NCBI RefSeq assembly: GCF_023149035.1
Contig: NZ_JAHXMY010000001.1
Location: forward strand, 496,001-560,000
Length of the DNA: 64,000 nt
Direction: 5' to 3'
Source: Microbacterium sp. EYE_78
GTDB lineage: Bacteria; Actinomycetota; Actinomycetes; Actinomycetales; Microbacteriaceae
Numbering within the stretch: the first letter of the stretch is position 1; every line of letters starts with the position of its first letter. The notes under the pieces were generated by a model. That model made no database searches. It was not told where the DNA came from and saw only the letters and a program-made list of their open reading frames with translations. Position numbers and translations under genes: made by a program. Positions 33,858 through 42,875 of the stretch are shown here, one piece after another.

Positions 33858-35818
33858 GCGACCTCCTCGGCCGTGGGGGTCACGACCGCGAGCGTCTGCC
33901 CGCGGCCCACGCTGTCACCCGTCGACACCCGCAGCGCCACCGTACCGGCGACCTCCGCCCGGACGACATGCTCCATCTTCATGGCCTCGACGACGACGAC
34001 CGGGTCGCCGGCGGAGACCTCCGCGCCGTCCGCGACGGACGTCATCACCACCACCCCCGGCATGGGCGAGACGAGCTCGGGCACCGCCGAGGCGTCCGCG
34101 TCCCGGCGATGGTCGAGACGCGTGCGGCGCACCTCGAGGGCGCGACCACCCGTCGAGAGCCAGACGCCGTCACCCTCGACGACCGCGATGGCCGAGACGC
34201 TGCGATCCCCGATCCGCACCATCCACGGGTCGCCGATCCGACGGGCGGATGCCGGGACCACCGCGCCGTCGACGATCACCCCGTCGCCGACCAGCTCGAC
34301 CACCTGCTCCTCGCCGCCGCATGCCAGCCCGTACCGTCGCGGCACGGGCGGGCCCAGACGCCAGCCGTCCGCGCGACGCCACGGATCGCCCGTGCGCGGC
34401 ACCGCGGCATCCATCAGCAGCGCGGCCTCGACGAACACGCCCGCGTCGTCGGTCGCGGCGACGAGCCCGTCGAGCTCACGCGCGATGAGCCCGGTGTCCA
34501 GGTGACCAGCCGCGACCGCGGGCAGCTCGAGCAGCGCCCGCAGGAACGGGATGTTGGTCTCGAACCCCAGCACCGCGGTCTCGCCGAGCGCCGCGACGAG
34601 CCGGCGCCGCGCCTCGTCGCGGGTGGCGCCGGTCGCGATGACCTTCGCGAGCATGGGGTCGTAGTCGACCGAGACGTCGAGTCCGTCGGCGAGGGCGCTG
34701 TCGACCCGGATGCCGGGCCCCGCCGGATGCCGCACGGCCACGACGCGCCCGCCCGTCGGCAGGAAGCCGGCGGCCGGGTCCTCGGCGTAGACGCGCGCCT
34801 CGATGCTGTGGCCGGTGAGCACCACCTCGTCCTGCCCGAACCCGAGCGGCTCCCCCGCCGCGATCCGCAGCTGCGCCGCGACGAGGTCGACGCCGGTGAC
34901 CTCCTCGGTCACGGGGTGCTCGACCTGCAGTCGGGTGTTCATCTCCATGAAGAAGAACTCGTCGGGGCGGTCCGCCGCGACGATGAACTCGACCGTCCCG
35001 GCGCCGCGGTAGTCGACGCTCCGCGCCGTCTCGCACGCCGCCTGCCCGATCCGGGCGCGGGTCGCCTCGTCGAGGAGCGGCGACGGGGCCTCCTCGATGA
35101 CCTTCTGGTGCCGGCGCTGCAGCGAGCACTCCCGCTCGCCGAGGTGGACGACCGTGCCGTGCGCATCGGCGAGCACCTGCACCTCGATGTGCCGCGGGGT
35201 GTCGACGTACCGCTCGAGGAAGAGCGTGTCGTCGCCGAAGCTCGCCCCGGCCTCGCGGCGCGCGGCGGCGAGCGCGGCCGGGAGGTCCGCGGCATCCGTC
35301 ACGACGTGCATGCCCTTGCCCCCGCCGCCTGCGGACGGCTTGATGAGCAGCGGATAGCCGACCTCCGGTGCCGCGGCGATCAGCTCGGCGTCGGTCATGC
35401 CGGCGCGGGCGACGCCGGGCACGGTGGGGACCCCGCGCGCCTCGACGGCGTGCTTCGCGGCGATCTTGTCGCCCATCGTGCGGATGGCGTCGGCGCTCGG
35501 TCCGATGAAGACGATGCCGGCCTCCTCGCACGCCGCGGCGAAGACGGTGTTCTCGGAGAGGAACCCGTAGCCGGGGTGGATCGCCTCCGCACCGGTGGCG
35601 CGGGCCGCGGCGATCACCGCGTCGATGTCGAGGTAGCTCAGCGCGGCGGGCGCGGGACCGAGACGCACGGCTTCGTCGGCGAGCGCGACGTGGCGGGCAC
35701 CGGCATCCGCGTCGCTGTAGACGGCGACCGAGCGGATGCCGAGCTCTCGCAGCGTGCGGATGACGCGGCAGGCGATCTCGCCGCGGTTCGCGACCAGGAC
35801 GGTGGAGAACATGCGCAT
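33854..35818 (-). CDS. Acyl-CoA carboxylase alpha subunit (biotin carboxylase + BCCP)
   Basis: The 654-residue protein holds a biotin carboxylase domain ([35 protein letters not shown]-grasp loop [14 protein letters not shown]-like [34 protein letters not shown]) and a C-terminal biotinyl domain with the acceptor Lys614 in VEAMKMEH. The segment between is the BT-like linker. It carboxylates biotin with ATP and bicarbonate for the carboxyltransferase encoded just upstream. The ATG at 35818 shares one base with that gene's stop (TGATG). Operon context (MaoC, CitE, TetR) fits the M. tuberculosis AccA1 type, a 3-methylcrotonyl-CoA carboxylase. Confidence 0.95.
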   Translation of the reverse strand: MRMFSTVLVANRGEIACRVIRTLRELGIRSVAVYSDADAGARHVALADEAVRLGPAPAALSYLDIDAVIAAARATGAEAIHPGYGFLSENTVFAAACEEAGIVFIGPSADAIRTMGDKIAAKHAVEARGVPTVPGVARAGMTDAELIAAAPEVGYPLLIKPSAGGGGKGMHVVTDAADLPAALAAARREAGASFGDDTLFLERYVDTPRHIEVQVLADAHGTVVHLGERECSLQRRHQKVIEEAPSPLLDEATRARIGQAACETARSVDYRGAGTVEFIVAADRPDEFFFMEMNTRLQVEHPVTEEVTGVDLVAAQLRIAAGEPLGFGQDEVVLTGHSIEARVYAEDPAAGFLPTGGRVVAVRHPAGPGIRVDSALADGLDVSVDYDPMLAKVIATGATRDEARRRLVAALGETAVLGFETNIPFLRALLELPAVAAGHLDTGLIARELDGLVAATDDAGVFVEAALLMDAAVPRTGDPWRRADGWRLGPPVPRRYGLACGGEEQVVELVGDGVIVDGAVVPASARRIGDPWMVRIGDRSVSAIAVVEGDGVWLSTGGRALEVRRTRLDHRRDADASAVPELVSPMPGVVVMTSVADGAEVSAGDPVVVVEAMKMEHVVRAEVAGTVALRVSTGDSVGRGQTLAVVTPTAEEVA

Positions 35819-37380
35819 CACATCCGGAAGACGCCGTAGCCCGGCGCGTCGTAGGGAGCTCGCAGGCAGACATCGAGCGCCAGCCCCAAGGCGTCGCGGG
35901 TCTCTTCGGGGGCGAGGATGCCGTCGTCCCACAGGCGCGCCGTCGAGTAGTACGGGCTCCCCTGCTCCTCGTACTGCGCACGAATGGGTGCCTGGAACGC
36001 CGCTTCGTCGTCCGCCGACCACTCCTCGCCGCGTGCCTCGATCTGCTCGCGGCGGACGGTCGAGAGGACGGATGCCGCCTGCGGACCGCCCATCACCGAG
36101 ACCCGCGCCCCGGGCCACAGCCACAGGAAGCGCGGCGAGTACGCCCGTCCGCACATCGAGTACGTGCCGGCGCCGAAGGATCCGCCGACGACGACGGTGA
36201 GCTTGGGCACCGAGGCGCATGCCACGGCGTTCACCATCTTCGCGCCGTGCTTGGCGATGCCGGCCGACTCGTACTCGCGGCCGACCATGAAGCCGGTGAT
36301 GTTCTGCAGGAAGACGAGCGGGATGCCGCGCTGATCGCACAGCTCGATGAAGTGCGCGCCCTTCAGCGCCGACTCGCCGAACAGGACGCCGTTGTTCGCG
36401 ACGATGCCGACCCGGTGCCCGTGCAGGCGAGCGAAGCCGGTGACGAGCGTCTCGCCGTACTCCCGTTTGAACTCGTGCCAGCTGCCGCCGTCGATGATGC
36501 GGTCGACGATCGCGCGCGCGTCATACGGCGTCGTGAGTTCGACCGGGACGACGTCGACGAGGGTCGTCGGATCCGCCGCCGGTGCCGTCACGGGCTCGGG
36601 CTGCTCGCGGAGCGGCGCCGGAGCCGGCAGCGTCGCGACGATGTCGCGGACGATCTGCAGCGCGTGCTCGTCGTTCTCGGCGAGGTGATCGGTGACGCCC
36701 GAGACCTTGGTGTGCACGTCGCCGCCGCCGAGGTCCTCCGCCGAGACGACCTCGCCCGTCGCCGCCTTCACGAGCGGCGGGCCGCCGAGGAAGATCGTGC
36801 CCTGGTTCCGGACGATGACCGTCTCGTCGCTCATGGCCGGCACGTAGGCGCCGCCTGCGGTGGACGATCCCAGGACGGCCGCGATCTGCGGGATGCCGTC
36901 GCGCGACATCCGCGCCTGGTTGTAGAAGATGCGCCCGAAGTGGTCGCGGTCGGGGAAGACCTCGTCCTGCATCGGCAGGAACGCACCGCCCGAGTCGACG
37001 AGGTACACGCACGGCAGGCGATTCTCGGCGGCGATCTCCTGCGCGCGGAGGTGCTTCTTCACGGTGATCGGGTAGTAGGTGCCGCCCTTCACCGTGGCGT
37101 CGTTGGCGACGACCATGACGTGCCGGCCGTGGATCAGGCCGATGCCGGCGACGACCCCGCCGGCGGGGCAGTCGTCCTCGTACAGGTCGAGCCCGGCGAG
37201 CGCGCCGACCTCGAGGAAGGGACTGCCGACGTCGAGCAGGGTGTCGATGCGGTCGCGGGCGAGGAGCTTGCCGCGGGCGGTGTGCCGCTCGCGCGCCCGC
37301 TCGGGCCCGCCGCGCGCCGCCTCGGCGCGACGGCGCTCGAGCTCGGCGATCAGATCGGGATACGTCGTGGGGGCTGTCAT
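35818..37380 (-). CDS. Acyl-CoA carboxylase beta subunit (carboxyltransferase)
   Basis: A 520-residue carboxyltransferase with both crotonase-fold halves: N-terminal [61 protein letters not shown], then [25 protein letters not shown] and [13 protein letters not shown]. The sequence style ([31 protein letters not shown]) is that of methylcrotonoyl-CoA carboxylase beta / AccD1 rather than propionyl-CoA carboxylase. I chose the ATG at 37380, with GGAGG 11 bases upstream; a GTG at 37392 would add four residues. First gene of a five-gene operon, all joined by overlaps. Confidence 0.94.
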   Translation of the reverse strand: MTAPTTYPDLIAELERRRAEAARGGPERARERHTARGKLLARDRIDTLLDVGSPFLEVGALAGLDLYEDDCPAGGVVAGIGLIHGRHVMVVANDATVKGGTYYPITVKKHLRAQEIAAENRLPCVYLVDSGGAFLPMQDEVFPDRDHFGRIFYNQARMSRDGIPQIAAVLGSSTAGGAYVPAMSDETVIVRNQGTIFLGGPPLVKAATGEVVSAEDLGGGDVHTKVSGVTDHLAENDEHALQIVRDIVATLPAPAPLREQPEPVTAPAADPTTLVDVVPVELTTPYDARAIVDRIIDGGSWHEFKREYGETLVTGFARLHGHRVGIVANNGVLFGESALKGAHFIELCDQRGIPLVFLQNITGFMVGREYESAGIAKHGAKMVNAVACASVPKLTVVVGGSFGAGTYSMCGRAYSPRFLWLWPGARVSVMGGPQAASVLSTVRREQIEARGEEWSADDEAAFQAPIRAQYEEQGSPYYSTARLWDDGILAPEETRDALGLALDVCLRAPYDAPGYGVFRM

Positions 37381-37412
37381 CGTCGACGGCACCTCCGGGA
37401 GGATGCGATTCA

Positions 37413-37428
37413 GTTATCGAGTGATAAC
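37413..37428. promoter_or_regulatory. Inverted-repeat operator of the acyl-CoA carboxylase operon
   Basis: Perfect arms GTTATC and GATAAC with spacer GAGT, 33-48 bases upstream of the chosen start, in an AT-rich island that must also contain the promoter. Likely bound by the TetR protein encoded at the operon's end. Confidence 0.6.
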
Positions 37429-37469
37429 CGAAAGGCACGATATCACCGAGCGCACGCCGCGGGAAGGGC

Positions 37470-38003
37470 TCAGTCGTCGAGCGAGTCGACCCAGACCTGA
37501 GCGGCCTCGACGATCGTCGGCGGCGCGGCATCCACATCGACCTCGACGCCGATCTCGTCGTCGTCGAGGTCCTCGAGCGTCGCGATCTGCGAGGCGAGCA
37601 GGTTCGCCGGCATGAAGTGGTCCTTCCGGGCGGAGGCCCGCTGCTGCAGCAGCTCCCGTGAACCGGTCAGGTGGACGAAGACGGCGTCGGGGGCGTGACG
37701 ACGGATGCGGTCGCGATACGCGCGCTTCAACGCCGAGCAGGCCATGACGAGACCGCCCGACGCAGCGCCCCGCTCGAGGCCCTGACCCACCAGGTCGAGC
37801 CAGGGCCAGCGGTCCTCGTCCGTGAGCGGCTCGCCGGCCCCCATCTTCGCGACGTTGGCGGCAGGGTGCAGATCGTCCGCGTCTGCCCAGCGGTATCCCA
37901 GCACCCGGGCGAGGCCCGCCGCGATCGTCGATTTGCCGGCGGCGGAGACCCCCATCACGACGATGGCGCGAGCGGGCGGGGGATCGGCGGGAGCGTCGGT
38001 CAT
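37470..38003 (-). CDS. gntK: Gluconate kinase
   Basis: A 177-residue GntK-type P-loop kinase. Walker A VMGVSAAGKST near residues 17-26, then the gluconate-family motifs WADADDLHPAANVAKMGAGEPLTDEDRWPWL and ACSALKRAYRDRIR, HLTGSRELLQQRASARKDHFMPANLLASQIATLE. It phosphorylates D-gluconate to 6-phosphogluconate, feeding the pentose phosphate pathway. The ATG at 38003 overlaps the SRPBCC gene's stop (ATGA). No gluconate permease or GntR regulator is adjacent. Confidence 0.95.
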   Translation of the reverse strand: MTDAPADPPPARAIVVMGVSAAGKSTIAAGLARVLGYRWADADDLHPAANVAKMGAGEPLTDEDRWPWLDLVGQGLERGAASGGLVMACSALKRAYRDRIRRHAPDAVFVHLTGSRELLQQRASARKDHFMPANLLASQIATLEDLDDDEIGVEVDVDAAPPTIVEAAQVWVDSLDD

Positions 38004-38395
38004 GCCTCCATGATGGCCCGGAGCGACTCGAGATCGGCTTCGATGGCCGCCGCATCGTCGGCGAACTCCGCATCGCCGACCCCCTCCCGCCGGTAGAGCG
38101 TGAACACTACCTCGCTGCCCTCGTCGTTGCGGAGCACGCGGAGCGGATTGTGGACGACCACCCCGCCGGGGAGCGTCACGTCGTGGTCGAGCACCCCCGC
38201 CGCGACCGGCCCCACGAACGCGACCTCGATGTCGCCCATCGGCGACTCCGCCAGCCAACGGTCGTCGACCAGGCGGATCCCGCTGCTCAACCCGGCGGCC
38301 CACCTCGGCAGTTGGGCGGGATCACCGGCGAAGGCGACCACCTCGCGCGGCGAGCGTCGGATCGAGCGGGAGATGTGGAGTGCGGGCCAGGTCAT
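38000..38395 (-). CDS. SRPBCC (START-like) domain protein
   Basis: A 131-residue single-domain protein with the helix-grip pattern: ALHISRSIRRSPREVVAFAGDPAQLPRWAAGL at the start, a central beta sheet, and a long C-terminal helix (FADDAAAIEADLESLRAIM). SRPBCC proteins bind hydrophobic ligands in a deep cavity; this ligand is unknown. It precedes gntK with a 4-base overlap, so the pair is co-translated. TAGCCT lies 6 bases before its ATG on the minus strand. Confidence 0.82.
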   Translation of the reverse strand: MTWPALHISRSIRRSPREVVAFAGDPAQLPRWAAGLSSGIRLVDDRWLAESPMGDIEVAFVGPVAAGVLDHDVTLPGGVVVHNPLRVLRNDEGSEVVFTLYRREGVGDAEFADDAAAIEADLESLRAIMEA

Positions 38396-38401
38396 GCCGG
38401 G

Positions 38402-38407
38402 AGGCTA
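38402..38407 (-). promoter_or_regulatory. Predicted -10 of the leaderless SRPBCC-gntK transcript
   Basis: Minus-strand TAGCCT, 6 bases before the ATG at 38395. The divergent nitroreductase has CAGGAT (38441-38446) 6 bases before its own ATG. Confidence 0.5.
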
Positions 38408-38452
38408 GCGCGCAGCGGCGACACCCGCCTCGGGAGCGACCAGGATGGGTGC

Positions 38453-39028
38453 ATGGCGAGTTCCCCCGATCCGGTCCTGCAGGCGATGGCGACGCGGCGT
38501 TCGCTCGCGAAGGTGGGCCCCGGAGCGCCGACCGACGACGAACTGCGCGAGTTGCTGGCCGCGGTCACGCCGGTCGCCGACCACAAGGCCCTCCGGCCGT
38601 GGCGGCTGCTCACCCTCCGCGGCGACGATCGGGTACGACTGGGCGAAGCGCTCGATGCCGCCGCCGGCACCGAGCGAGGCCCCGGAGAGCGCAACGGCAA
38701 GCCCTTCCGCGCCGACCTCCTGATCGCGATCGTCGCGAGCCCGAAGGCGCACCCGAGCGTGCCGGAGTGGGAGCAGCACGCGACCGCGGCGGGCGCCGCG
38801 CACCTGCTCGAGCTCGCGCTGTGGCGCGCCGGGTGGGGCGTCATGTGGCGAACCGGGCTGCTGGTGAACGCACCGGAGGTCCGCACGCTGCACGGTCTGC
38901 GCTCCGACGAGCTGCTCATGGGCTGGCTCTATGTCGGCAGCGTGGACGACGAGCTGCGAGCACGCATCGCCGAATCGCCGCGCAAGCCGCTCGACACCGC
39001 GCCCTTCCTCGCCGCGCTGCCGGGCTGA
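38453..39028 (+). CDS. Nitroreductase-family protein
   Basis: A 191-residue FMN-dependent nitroreductase-like protein: AMATRRSLAKVGPGAPTDDELRELLAAV at the N-terminus carries the flavin-phosphate-binding Arg-Arg-Ser, DHKALRPWRLLTLRGDDR is the usual P-W-R strand, EWEQHATAAGAAHLLELALWRAGWGVMWRTG the long dimer helix, and MGWLYVG the C-terminal strand. It probably reduces quinones or nitro compounds with NAD(P)H. ATG at 38453 is chosen because the protein then starts directly at the flavin-binding helix. It converges with the desaturase gene 18 bases downstream. Confidence 0.88.
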   Translation: MASSPDPVLQAMATRRSLAKVGPGAPTDDELRELLAAVTPVADHKALRPWRLLTLRGDDRVRLGEALDAAAGTERGPGERNGKPFRADLLIAIVASPKAHPSVPEWEQHATAAGAAHLLELALWRAGWGVMWRTGLLVNAPEVRTLHGLRSDELLMGWLYVGSVDDELRARIAESPRKPLDTAPFLAALPG

Positions 39029-39046
39029 CCTGCGCCGGCGCGACGC

Positions 39047-40078
39047 TCAGCCGCGCCGCAGCGTCGCCGCGGCCGGGCAGTCGAACGGGTCACGGGCGGC
39101 GAGGCCGACGCGGTTGAGGTAGTCGATCACGATCGCGTACGAGCGGCCGAGGCTCGTCTCCGTGTACGGGACGCCGAGCGTGCGGCAGTGCTCCCGCACG
39201 ATCTCGCGCGCCTTCGCAAGGTGGGGGCGGGGCATGTTGGGGAAGAGGTGGTGCTCGACCTGGTAGTTGAGCCCGCCCATGAGCCACGTGGCCCACCAGC
39301 CGCCGCGGATGTTGCGGGAGGTGCGCACCTGCTTGCTGAAGAAGTCGAGCTTCGCGTCGGCGGCGATCACCGGCATCCCCTTGTGATTCGGTGCGAACGA
39401 CGCCCCCATGTACACGCCGAATACCGCGAGCTGCACCCCGAGGAAGGCGAACGCCATCCCGAGCGGCAGGAGCAGGAACACCGGAACGAGGACGACGGCC
39501 AGACGCAGGGCGATCATGCCGATCTCGAGCCAGCGCGCCTTCACATCCTTCTCCGTGAAGAGGTACTTCAGTCCGAGGAAGTGGAGGTTCAGCCCTTCGA
39601 GGGTCAGCAGAGGGAAGAACAGCCAGCCCTGCCGCTTCGTGATCGCCCGGCGGAGCCCGCGAGCCGAGGCGGCGTCCGTCTCGATGAACGAGATGGTGTC
39701 GATCTCGATGTCGGGATCCTTGCCGACGCGGTTCGGGTTCGCGTGATGGCGTGTGTGCTTCCCCGTCCACCAGGCGTAGCTGATGCCGACGACACCGGCC
39801 GCGAGAATGCGGGCGAGCCGGTCGTTCCCCGGGCCCGAACTCAGCACCTGACGGTGCGCAGACTCATGCGCGAGGAAGGCGACCTGCGTGAAGATGATCC
39901 CGAGCGCGCCCGCGATGAGCAGCTGATACCAGGTGTCGCCGAGGAGGACGAAGCCGGTGACCGCACCGCCGAAGGCGACAGCGAGCGCGACGCCGACGAT
40001 CAGGTAGAACCACGGTGTCCGGCCCAGGAGCCCGGTCTCGCGGACGATGCGCGAGACGTCGGTGAACGCCTTGGCCAT
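39047..40078 (-). CDS. Acyl-lipid / acyl-CoA desaturase (three His boxes)
   Basis: A 343-residue membrane di-iron desaturase. His boxes are HESAH (71-75), HTRHH (108-112) and QVEHH (273-277); the Gln in the third box is the front-end/DesA3-like form. There is no cytochrome b5 domain. Four hydrophobic segments flank the boxes (about 23-70 and 185-225). It introduces a double bond into membrane fatty acids; a reductase partner is not nearby. No ribosome binding site precedes the ATG, but a 6 bp hairpin (40083-40088 with 40095-40100) sits directly before it. The 233 bp upstream gap also has a stem at 40279-40293 near the end of the next gene. Confidence 0.93.
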   Translation of the reverse strand: MAKAFTDVSRIVRETGLLGRTPWFYLIVGVALAVAFGGAVTGFVLLGDTWYQLLIAGALGIIFTQVAFLAHESAHRQVLSSGPGNDRLARILAAGVVGISYAWWTGKHTRHHANPNRVGKDPDIEIDTISFIETDAASARGLRRAITKRQGWLFFPLLTLEGLNLHFLGLKYLFTEKDVKARWLEIGMIALRLAVVLVPVFLLLPLGMAFAFLGVQLAVFGVYMGASFAPNHKGMPVIAADAKLDFFSKQVRTSRNIRGGWWATWLMGGLNYQVEHHLFPNMPRPHLAKAREIVREHCRTLGVPYTETSLGRSYAIVIDYLNRVGLAARDPFDCPAAATLRRG

Positions 40079-40311
40079 CGGAGGGAACTGCGCTGTTCCC
40101 GCGTAGGTCTGACGGACGGGACCGAGACGTGATTCGGCGACGGATGAAGCGATGGGGGCACCTACTCGGGATCGGGTGTCCGCTGGGGCGGATGAAGAGC
40201 AACAGACGGATGCCGATCGCTGAGGGCTACGCTACGGCGTTCATCATGGCCGCGACGGTATGCGCCGACGATGCCCACGTGACTGCCAGTCACCGCACAG
40301 ACTCGGACGCG

Positions 40312-41295
40312 TCAGCTCTCGCCGGATCGCGCCGACGCCGTCTCGGGGAAGTTCCGCACCGGGACGATGACGACGTCGTGCATCTTCCAGTCGAGGGCCC
40401 GACAATCGGCCTGCGCGCGCTCGATGTCCTCCAGCCGCGGCATCCGTCCCCGGCGGGGCCGGACGAACGCCTCGACATGGAAGAACTGGCCCTGATCCCT
40501 CGTCCGGGTGCGGACCTCGTCGACCCAGCGCAGGGAGGACAGATGATCGTGGATGCGATCGATGTCGGGATGCGGCTTCGCGTCGTCGAACGTCGTCGCG
40601 CGCGTGTCCATGAGGTCGGTGACCGCGCCCTTCGTGTTCTTGACGCCGTCCCACAGGATGCTGCCCGAGATGAAGATCGCGGCCGCGGCGTCCGCCCACC
40701 ACAGCCCGAGACCGATGCCGCCGACACCCACGATGGAGCCGACCGCGGTCATCCAGTCGGCCTTGTTCATGTCCGCGTCGGCGTAGAGCACCTTGTTGTG
40801 CAGCCGGCGCGCCAAGCGCATCTTGACCCGTCCGAACCAGATCGGCAGCGGGATCGTGGCCGCCATGACGGCCATCATGAACCAGCCCAGCCACACGGAC
40901 TGCCCGAACACCTCGACCGAGCCGATCGGCGGCCGCTCGCCGCGGATCAGGGTGAGCGCCGAGTCGACGAGGAGGAACGCGCCCATCGTGAACAGCGCCA
41001 CCCCCGCGACCAGATGCGCGACGCCGACCGAGCGGAAGTATCCGTAGGGATAGCGCGGAGTGGCCGCGCGGGACATCACCCGTACCGCGACGAGGAACGC
41101 AACCGGCGGCGCGAGCGAGAGCATGTCCTCGATCCATGCCGCGCGCATCGCCTGCGAGCTGCCGGTCACGATGCCGACGACCGGGATGGCGACTGCGAGG
41201 AAGGCGATGGTCGCCCACTCCATCCGCACGGCGCTGCGAAGGGCTCGCCGCCCGTCGTCGTCGAGTCCGTCCCGGAGCGCGCTGCGGCCCCTCAC
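40312..41295 (-). CDS. Cation diffusion facilitator-like transporter with altered metal site
   Basis: The 327-residue protein has six membrane segments and a C-terminal cytoplasmic domain (HPDIDRIHDHLSSLRWVDEVRTRTRDQGQFFHVEAFVRP), the CDF layout. The paired metal-site motifs are unusual: TM2 reads RAAWIEDMLSL where HxxxD or DxxxD is expected, and TM5 reads DADMNKADWMTA. So one side is Glu-Asp and the other Asp-x-Asn-x-x-Asp, lacking histidine; zinc is less likely than manganese, iron or another ion. The GTG at 41295 overlaps the upstream lipoprotein stop (GTGA), an odd pairing. Confidence 0.85.
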   Translation of the reverse strand: MRGRSALRDGLDDDGRRALRSAVRMEWATIAFLAVAIPVVGIVTGSSQAMRAAWIEDMLSLAPPVAFLVAVRVMSRAATPRYPYGYFRSVGVAHLVAGVALFTMGAFLLVDSALTLIRGERPPIGSVEVFGQSVWLGWFMMAVMAATIPLPIWFGRVKMRLARRLHNKVLYADADMNKADWMTAVGSIVGVGGIGLGLWWADAAAAIFISGSILWDGVKNTKGAVTDLMDTRATTFDDAKPHPDIDRIHDHLSSLRWVDEVRTRTRDQGQFFHVEAFVRPRRGRMPRLEDIERAQADCRALDWKMHDVVIVPVRNFPETASARSGES

Positions 41296-41768
41296 TCCGC
41301 CTCCTCTCGGAGAAAGACCTCGAGCTCCATCAGGAGGCCGTTCTCACCGGCTCGGGTCAGCATGACGTGCTTCTCGACCTGCCCCGTCGGGCTCGGGGTC
41401 TCGAGATACACGTCGGTGACGGCTGCCTCGTCCTTCCACGGTGTCGAGTCGGTGAGCCCGCCCACGACGATGTCGAGACGTCCGGCGTGCAGCGCGTCGA
41501 CGAGCACCTCCTCGGTGCTCTGACGCCATTCCACCTCGGCGCCGTGCCGGGCGGCGAATCGCTCGACGAGGGCGACCTCGGTGCCCGTCGGTCGCGCCTG
41601 CCCGAACGACGACCACGGCGGGTTGTGGGTCGCGCCTGCTCGGAGCACCCCGCTCGAGGCCACCCGCGAGAGCGTGTCATCGGTGTCGGCCGGCACGACC
41701 CCGCACCCCCCGAGAGCGAACAGGGCCACGAGGGATGCGGCCACCACCGCCCGCGCTCGACGCCCCAT
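41292..41768 (-). CDS. Short lipoprotein with amino-acid-type substrate-binding domain
   Basis: A 158-residue lipoprotein with lipobox LGGC (Cys22), then a segment of a family 3 solute-binding fold: LSRVASSGVLRAGATHNPPWSSFGQARPTGTEVALVERFAARHGAEVEW and ALHAGRLDIVVGGLTDSTPWKD. Full-length family members have about 230-270 residues; here the second lobe is missing and the chain ends soon after VEKHVMLTRAGENG. ATG at 41768 follows GAGGAGG and gives a clean signal peptide. It is coupled by a GTGA overlap to a CDF-like transporter, so it may feed or sense a metal complex, but this is inference. Confidence 0.72.
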   Translation of the reverse strand: MGRRARAVVAASLVALFALGGCGVVPADTDDTLSRVASSGVLRAGATHNPPWSSFGQARPTGTEVALVERFAARHGAEVEWRQSTEEVLVDALHAGRLDIVVGGLTDSTPWKDEAAVTDVYLETPSPTGQVEKHVMLTRAGENGLLMELEVFLREEAE

Positions 41769-41844
41769 GACAGCCTCCTCGGCCGTCACCCTAGAGAGGG
41801 CGTCCCGACGCGTCCATCGGGGTTGACAGCGCCCCGGCCGGGCA

Positions 41845-42384
41845 TCAGCCGACTCGCTGCTCCATGATGGGCGACGACGACGAGCGCCCGTTCACGTCGA
41901 GGTAGAGCTGACGTTCGGTCACCGAGACCGTGACGGTGTTGCGCCGTTCGAGACCGGATGCCGCGTCCTCCACGAAGTCGCGGTCGAAGCTGTACAGCGG
42001 GATGTCCGCCGCCCGGTGGATGGTCTTGCCCGACCATGCCTGCAGGAGACGGCCCGGCTCGCGCTGCGTGTAGACGGCGACGCGACCGGCGGCTCGGCTG
42101 CCCGCGTGCAGGCGCCCGGCATCCGGAGCACCCACCTCGATCCACGCCGTCAGCCGACCCGTGGCGTCGCGGACGAAGACCGCCGGCTCGTCCGTCGCGG
42201 CGACGCCCTCGCTCACGCCGATGCCCTCCTCGTACTCGAGCGCGTACGCGAGCACTCGAAGCAGCAGGTAGGACGCCGTCTCGGACGGATGCCGCGCCAG
42301 ACGCAGCGACAGCTCGTCGTAGACGCCGCGGTCGACGTCGGCGAGGTGCACGGAGAACGTGTGCATCGTGGATCCGATGGCCAT
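41845..42384 (-). CDS. YaeQ-family protein
   Basis: A 179-residue protein that matches YaeQ, a PD-(D/E)XK nuclease-fold family: HTFSVHLADVDRGVYDELSLRLARHPSETASYLLLRVLAYALEYEEGI, AWIEVGAPDAGRLHAGSRAAGRVAVYTQR, and a C-terminal RQLYLDVNGR. The E-V-G-x-P/D core of the family is present (WIEVGAPDA). In enterobacteria YaeQ has been linked to suppression of RfaH loss; the biochemical role is unclear. TAGGCT lies 6 bases before the ATG on the minus strand. Confidence 0.9.
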   Translation of the reverse strand: MAIGSTMHTFSVHLADVDRGVYDELSLRLARHPSETASYLLLRVLAYALEYEEGIGVSEGVAATDEPAVFVRDATGRLTAWIEVGAPDAGRLHAGSRAAGRVAVYTQREPGRLLQAWSGKTIHRAADIPLYSFDRDFVEDAASGLERRNTVTVSVTERQLYLDVNGRSSSSPIMEQRVG

Positions 42385-42390
42385 CCGACG

Positions 42391-42396
42391 AGCCTA
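42391..42396 (-). promoter_or_regulatory. Predicted -10 of a leaderless YaeQ transcript
   Basis: Minus-strand TAGGCT, 6 bases before the ATG at 42384. Confidence 0.45.
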
Positions 42397-42476
42397 GACG
42401 GGGTGACTCTCCAACCGCCGACAGGTCATAATGGTCATGGTCATCCGCCCGGCGAGACGAGACTTGGAGTCCCCGT

Positions 42477-42833
42477 ATGCCGTTCCACAGCCAGGAGATG
42501 CTCGAGCAGTGGCTCGAGGAATTCGCTCAGCTGGGGTACTCGATCAGCCAGCGGGTCAAGGTCATCCCGCAGGACGGCACCGACGGCCTCGACACCGGGC
42601 TCATCGCGCTCAACCTCCTCGACTCGATGACCCTCACCTACATCCAGCCCGAGCCGCTCGGATCGGTCCACTGGGGGATCACGTTCGAAGCGCGCGAGGA
42701 CGACCTCAAGCTGAACGCCGGACGCACGTTGGAGCTCGCTGGTGAGCTGACCATGGTGTCGGTGCTCTGCACGTTCCTGCAGACCAAGTCGATGGCCGAG
42801 GTCGACGCAGAGGCGGGCAGCGTCGCGCGCTGA
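42477..42833 (+). CDS. Small protein of unknown function
   Basis: A 118-residue acidic soluble protein I do not recognise. It starts MPFHSQEMLEQWLEEFAQLGYSISQRVKVIPQDG and contains LALNLLDSMTLTYIQPEPLGS-like and WGITFEAREDDLKLNAGRTLELAGEL segments, suggesting an alpha/beta fold. TTGGAG lies 7 bases before the ATG at 42477, and CATAAT at 42424-42429 is a possible -10. The stretch before the start repeats GGTCAT three times (42424 region), which could be a binding site or coincidence. It is probably monocistronic, with the next gene having its own -10. Confidence 0.6.
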   Translation: MPFHSQEMLEQWLEEFAQLGYSISQRVKVIPQDGTDGLDTGLIALNLLDSMTLTYIQPEPLGSVHWGITFEAREDDLKLNAGRTLELAGELTMVSVLCTFLQTKSMAEVDAEAGSVAR

Positions 42834-42875
42834 CCCGCCGACCCCGTCGCCGTGGAACTGTGCGACGATGCGGTC

